A stretch of DNA of 64,000 nucleotides, from positions 22,017,814 to 22,081,813 of the forward strand of contig CM053267.1 in assembly GCA_028583415.1 (NCBI GenBank), given 5' to 3'. Shown here one piece after another: positions 60,286-64,000 of this stretch. This DNA is from Protea cynaroides (Eukaryota > Streptophyta > Magnoliopsida > Proteales > Proteaceae). The translations under genes and the position numbers were made by a program. A model generated the notes under the pieces. That model had not been told where the DNA came from, ran no database searches, and saw only the letters and a program-made list of their open reading frames with translations. Position 1 is the first letter of the stretch. The number at the start of each line of letters is the position of its first letter.

Positions 60286-62573
60286 TGTCACACCCCAATT
60301 CCGCACACTTCAGAATGGTGTGATGAACCGCCAAATAACCAACGGTTCAACCAGGATCTCTTATAGGCTATCCCCGCGTTATCCAAACTTAACACGCATC
60401 CACAATCATAATCGAGTAATACACAATAGCGGAAAATTTATAAATAATATGAACTCGAGAACTAAAATGATACCCATAATATCAAATTATCACGTGTTTA
60501 ACTAAGACATAAATATTCAAATACCAAATACATGTCTTATAAATCCAATAAAGAAACCTACAAAAATATCTAATCGAATACACACGAGTTGCACTCGCAA
60601 GAGGAGTCGTGTGTATCGTCTTCAGCTCCAACTTCCATAGCTGCTACAGTTCCATACGACAGGTTCATATAATCTTCAACAAGATATCCCCGCATCATCA
60701 ACTAAAATTATTCGACGTCGAGGAGTGAGCACAAAACATGGCTCATTGAGTAGCCAAAACAATGCAACATTACATATGCATGCAAAAAAAATCAATTTAT
60801 ATCTTTGGTCTTGGTTTATAGTTTGCAATGTGCAATAGAAAGGTTGGGTGATCAAAGGTTAACGGTTATTGATACCGCCTCTATACACAGGGTGTGGAAG
60901 CCCGCCCGAAGGTTAACGGTTATCGTCGTCCCCATCCACCCTACCATAACATTATACAACAAAGGTTAACGGTTATTGCTATATAATGCTATACCAACAC
61001 GTAAGCCCCCGTTAGCGAGGGCTTGCAAACCGGGCTCATTGCTAACCAATCCTAATGCCAAACAGTGTATCCAAGGCCTCACCCCAAGATCCCTCGGAAC
61101 ATCCATAGAGATAGAGCTAAGGCCCCCGGTAGAGTCAAAGACTACAAGGACCGAGACCACCTACCCCGATACTCTACGACATAATAGTTCTGCTAAGGTA
61201 ATGGCGATACGACGATGCCAATGCACAAGACTTGAGTTAGAGATAGAGCTAAAGTGCCGAGACCCGCCAAAGGTTAACGTTTATTGACGTTCTCATCACA
61301 CCTCCCCTGATACTCGCTCGCATCAAGCACATCAACCACACACATACAAGCACATGTCTATTCCTATCATCATCATCATCATCATGTTATAAACAATAAA
61401 GTAGATATGCATGAACAAGTAATAGAAATATTGGATGGCATGTTGTATGCACATTACAAACATATTCGCATAGAATCAAACATGGCATAGGACTCAATAA
61501 ATAGAAAACAGTTTATTATTATCCAATTTAATTTGGGGTTAAGGTTCCTCACCTTAGCTTGCTAATAGATATTTTCCAAGCTTTCGAATCACTGTTATAA
61601 TCGTATTATATTGCTAGCAAACCTAACAAAGTCGATAGAATTTAATTAGAATTAATTCAGAATTTAAAAACCATTCTCTCAACTGAGGGTCGATGCTAGG
61701 GTCGATGGGTCTATCGACCCTCCCTCCATTCCTCGAACTTCCCGAATGCCGAGGGTCAATGGTCAGAAAAACCTAGGGTCGGATGGTCTATCGACCCTCG
61801 GTGTGACCCTCGGTGTCCAATTTCCACTTTTTAATCCATTCTTCGTGTTTGGGGTCCTATGACTTGCTTCCTACATTCACCCAACACTCATTCCATGGTC
61901 TAGAACCATGTATAATTCATCTAGATAGCTTTCGTGCATCCTCCTATGGTTTTCCATGAAAACCTAACCATGGATGGATGGTTTGGGTTTCTCCGAAATC
62001 CTACACTCAACCATATCTAACCTAAGGTCTGTAGAACCTCATGGAATTAGTATCCATACCTGAGAAGATTACTTTTCTCTGCAATTTCTTCTCCTTTTTG
62101 CTAAGCCTTTTTCCTAGCCTCCTTTCTTCCTCTTTTCCTTCTTCTCTCTTTCTCTCAATTCAATTAGGGTTGTGAAAGGAGTGAATGTGGCTTAGGGACG
62201 TCCTTTAAATAGACTAGGAATGTCCTATAATAGTCCCATTGAGATTTGGAAAGAATCCCAACCGAAAATTAGGAAATTTCCTAATTTCAGTTTCGTCAGA
62301 AACCGAGGGTCGATGGGAGGGTCGATGATCCCGTCGACCCTAGGGTCATAAGCTGTCCGATCCTCCCTCAAAAACCGAGGGGTCGACTTTCTATATTGGG
62401 AGGTCCGACCCCTTCATCGGGTGTGCGACCCTCCCTTAGAATTAAGTGTTTTCGGGTCGATTTCGTACCTGGGATCTCGATCTCCTTCATGCCCTTGGTC
62501 CATTTGACTCGACCATGATGGGTAAACCTGGTTCAAGGTGGTAAGACCGGGTTAGATTGACACGGGTCTTACA
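60286..62573 (-). repeat. 5' LTR of element B
   Basis: The LTR is 2288 bp, TGTCACACCCC...GGTCTTACA, followed by the duplication CATAA. It has the same parts as the 3' LTR: conserved exon at 60570-60701 (one extra base near its start), GGTTAACGGTTAT words at 60857, 60911, 60964 and 61272, and GGGTCGA arrays at 61685-61815 and 62300-62430. Confidence 0.95.
60570..60701 (-). pseudogene. Conserved LTR-encoded exon (element B, 5' LTR)
   Basis: It matches 51267-51400 but has a one-base insertion in the D-A-G-Y part and a three-base deletion in the middle, so this copy is broken. The Cys-rich end is intact. Confidence 0.5.
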
Positions 62574-62696
62574 CATAATCCCATATTTTTATTAACATTC
62601 TCTCTCATCCATCCTCCCTCTCTTACTAAAAGAATTGTGGCCACCCTTTCTAATTGGTGTGTTTTAGAAAGAATCTCCAAACCATCAACCCACTTG

Positions 62697-63360
62697 GGCC
62701 TATTTGATCAAACTTTTGCTTTGGATTCAGAATTTGGATTCTACTTCAGGTTACTCTAGGATTATTTAGGAGTAAAAAAACATATTTGATAATGCATTTT
62801 CTGTAATGGATTCCAAAATATCTTTATAACAAAATCATGTCTGATAAACACTATCTCCCAATTGAAGTCTACAAAAGTGGTGCTGGTAGTGGTGGGTGGT
62901 GGTGGTAGGTGATGGGTGATGGGTGGTGGTAGCTAGTGATGTGAGGTGGCGGTGTTGGGTGGTGGCTGTGGGTGATGGGTGATGGCAGTGAAGGTGGTGG
63001 GTGGAGGCGGCGGCAGTGGTGGTGGTGGTGGTGGTGGTGGATGGTGGCGGTGGCGGTGGCAACGATGGTGGTGGTGGTGGTGGTGGCAGTGGTTGTGTGT
63101 GGTGGGTGGTGGTAGTGATGGTGGTGGTGGTCAAGTGAGAATTAGACTATTTTTCTTCTCTCAAAAACTTGTTCCAATATGTTCAAGCAAGTATTAGTAA
63201 CTATAAAATTTTGGATTCTGGAGCCATTTTGAATCTAGTTCACTCTGTGGGAGCTCTAATCCAACCGGGCTTATCAAACACGCTTCTACTCCAAAATGAC
63301 TCCCAAGGAGCCAAAATCTATAGAATCCAGAATCTAAAGTTTTATCAAACAGGTCATAGG
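62697..63360. mobile_element. Possible MITE with imperfect inverted ends and GGT-rich core
   Basis: The left end GCCTATTTGATCAAAC (62698-62730) and the right end read on minus, ACCTGTTTGATAAAAC (63353-63320), are imperfect inverted repeats continuing through TTTGGATTC/TCTGGATTC words. The core 62876-63134 is a GGT/GGC-rich array that yields spurious Gly/Trp or Thr/Pro frames. The target duplication was not resolved; a hAT-type origin is possible. Confidence 0.45.
62876..63134. repeat. GGT/GGC trinucleotide-rich array
   Basis: Imperfect GGT repeats with GAT and GGC interspersions. Non-coding. Confidence 0.92.
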
Positions 63361-64000
63361 GTCTCATTGATATGTATTATAGAATTAATTATATAATACA
63401 TTATGACATATGTAGTTGTTTGGTATGATTTATGGTATTTATTTACATTAAAAATAAATTAATATAATCTAAAATCTACAAATAGATTAGAATGTATTTT
63501 TTTATTTTGTGATAATTTATTATTTGTTTTCTATATATAGAGGTTTTAAATTATTATTATTAATGTCTCATATTTTATTCTCATAAAAAATTTATAATAA
63601 ATAACTTTTAAATATAAATTTAAATTATACCAAATAAAGCCTTAATCAGTAGATATCTTGATCACTATTTTTAGAACTCCACGAGTTTTGCTTATCTGCT
63701 TGGGTTTTTTTATTTCTTATTTTTTTATATTTATTTATTTATTTTATTTTTGTAAAATATCCATTTGTTTGAACAAATTTTTGTCGCATCTGGCCTGAAC
63801 AATTTAACTTGTAAATCATGAACTCAAATGGATGATCTAATAAGTTTCACACAAATCAAAGTTCGCTTGAATTTCAGCATATATTTGGATATGTGGGAAC
63901 TTGCACGGCTGAATCCAGTCATTTTTTGGTTGGAGTGGGAGCTACGATTCCTCAAACGAAAGGTAAGGCTCTTTAAACAAGTTTTTTTTTAAAAAAAAAA
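63361..64000. other. AT-rich right edge, no gene
   Basis: No frame or repeat family is recognised. Confidence 0.5.

Larger units (their letters stand above)
50983..62573 (-). mobile_element. Element B: full-length Tekay-like retrotransposon of a second subfamily, inactive
   Basis: The element is 11,591 bp with target duplication CATAA (50978-50982 and 62574-62578). Its LTRs are 50983-53292 and 60286-62573 and look about 97-98 percent identical by eye, apart from small indels, so B is much younger than A. The order on minus is LTR, primer site (60282-60271), antisense gene (plus strand), gag, intron, pol, purine tract, LTR. Motif arrays are of the GGGTCGA type. Gag has a large internal deletion and Pol several frameshifts. 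Confidence 0.95.

Noticed and set aside
62835..63197. Thr/Pro-rich minus and Gly/Trp-rich plus frames
   Set aside because: Translation of the GGT array on either strand.

Overview
This window looks like intergenic heterochromatin of a flowering plant with a large genome. It is built almost entirely of LTR retrotransposons, mostly Ty3/gypsy chromoviruses of the Tekay/Del type. The evidence is the reverse transcriptase and RNase H motifs, a CCHC Gag, a chromodomain-like Pol C-terminus, an initiator-Met tRNA primer site, 5-bp target duplications, telomere-like TTTAGGG motifs and long simple repeats. I see no intact host gene, tRNA, rRNA or CRISPR array. The species cannot be named from the sequence.

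Layout. Element C (minus strand, Tekay-like) runs from beyond the left edge to 36219. It is split by element D (1468-31169, minus strand), a coding-free large retrotransposon derivative with LTRs of about 4.4-4.7 kb. D is itself split in its right LTR by element A (19183-31130, plus strand, Tekay-like). The nesting is proven by target duplications: CAATC around D and TTAAC around A. From 36220 to 50982 lies a mosaic of older pieces: an unplaced LTR-like segment, a diverged relative of D cut by a lone Tekay-type LTR (E, 39697-41934), a 3'-end fragment of another Tekay relative (F, 43160-45235), segments with inverted termini resembling a Mutator-like element, and microsatellites. Element B (50983-62573, minus strand, TSD CATAA) is a complete but broken Tekay-like copy of a second subfamily. 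The right end holds a possible MITE with a GGT-rich core.

Shared gene plan of the Tekay-type elements. Beyond gag-pol they carry three extra features that recur in diverged copies. (1) An antisense gene lies between the primer site and gag. It encodes a protein resembling the 'putative plant transposon protein' domain, an acidic linker and a helical tail, and has an intron just upstream of its start codon in A and B. (2) A conserved coding exon in the LTR ends in a Cys-rich tail (C-E-C-x-x-C), preceded by conserved splice sites and a 60-nt exon. (3) A 72-79-nt intron sits exactly at the Gag/protease junction; removing it restores the reading frame in A, B and C.

A further pattern ties these together. 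Short motif arrays specific to each subfamily (ACCGGT type in A/C/F, GGGTCGA type in B/E) sit in the U3 promoter, in the first LTR intron and, in A and B, at the promoter of the antisense gene. I infer a self-regulating module in which an element-encoded factor may recognise its own family's arrays, as VANC proteins do for VANDAL transposons. All copies here are mutated, so the window shows the remains of the system rather than a working copy.
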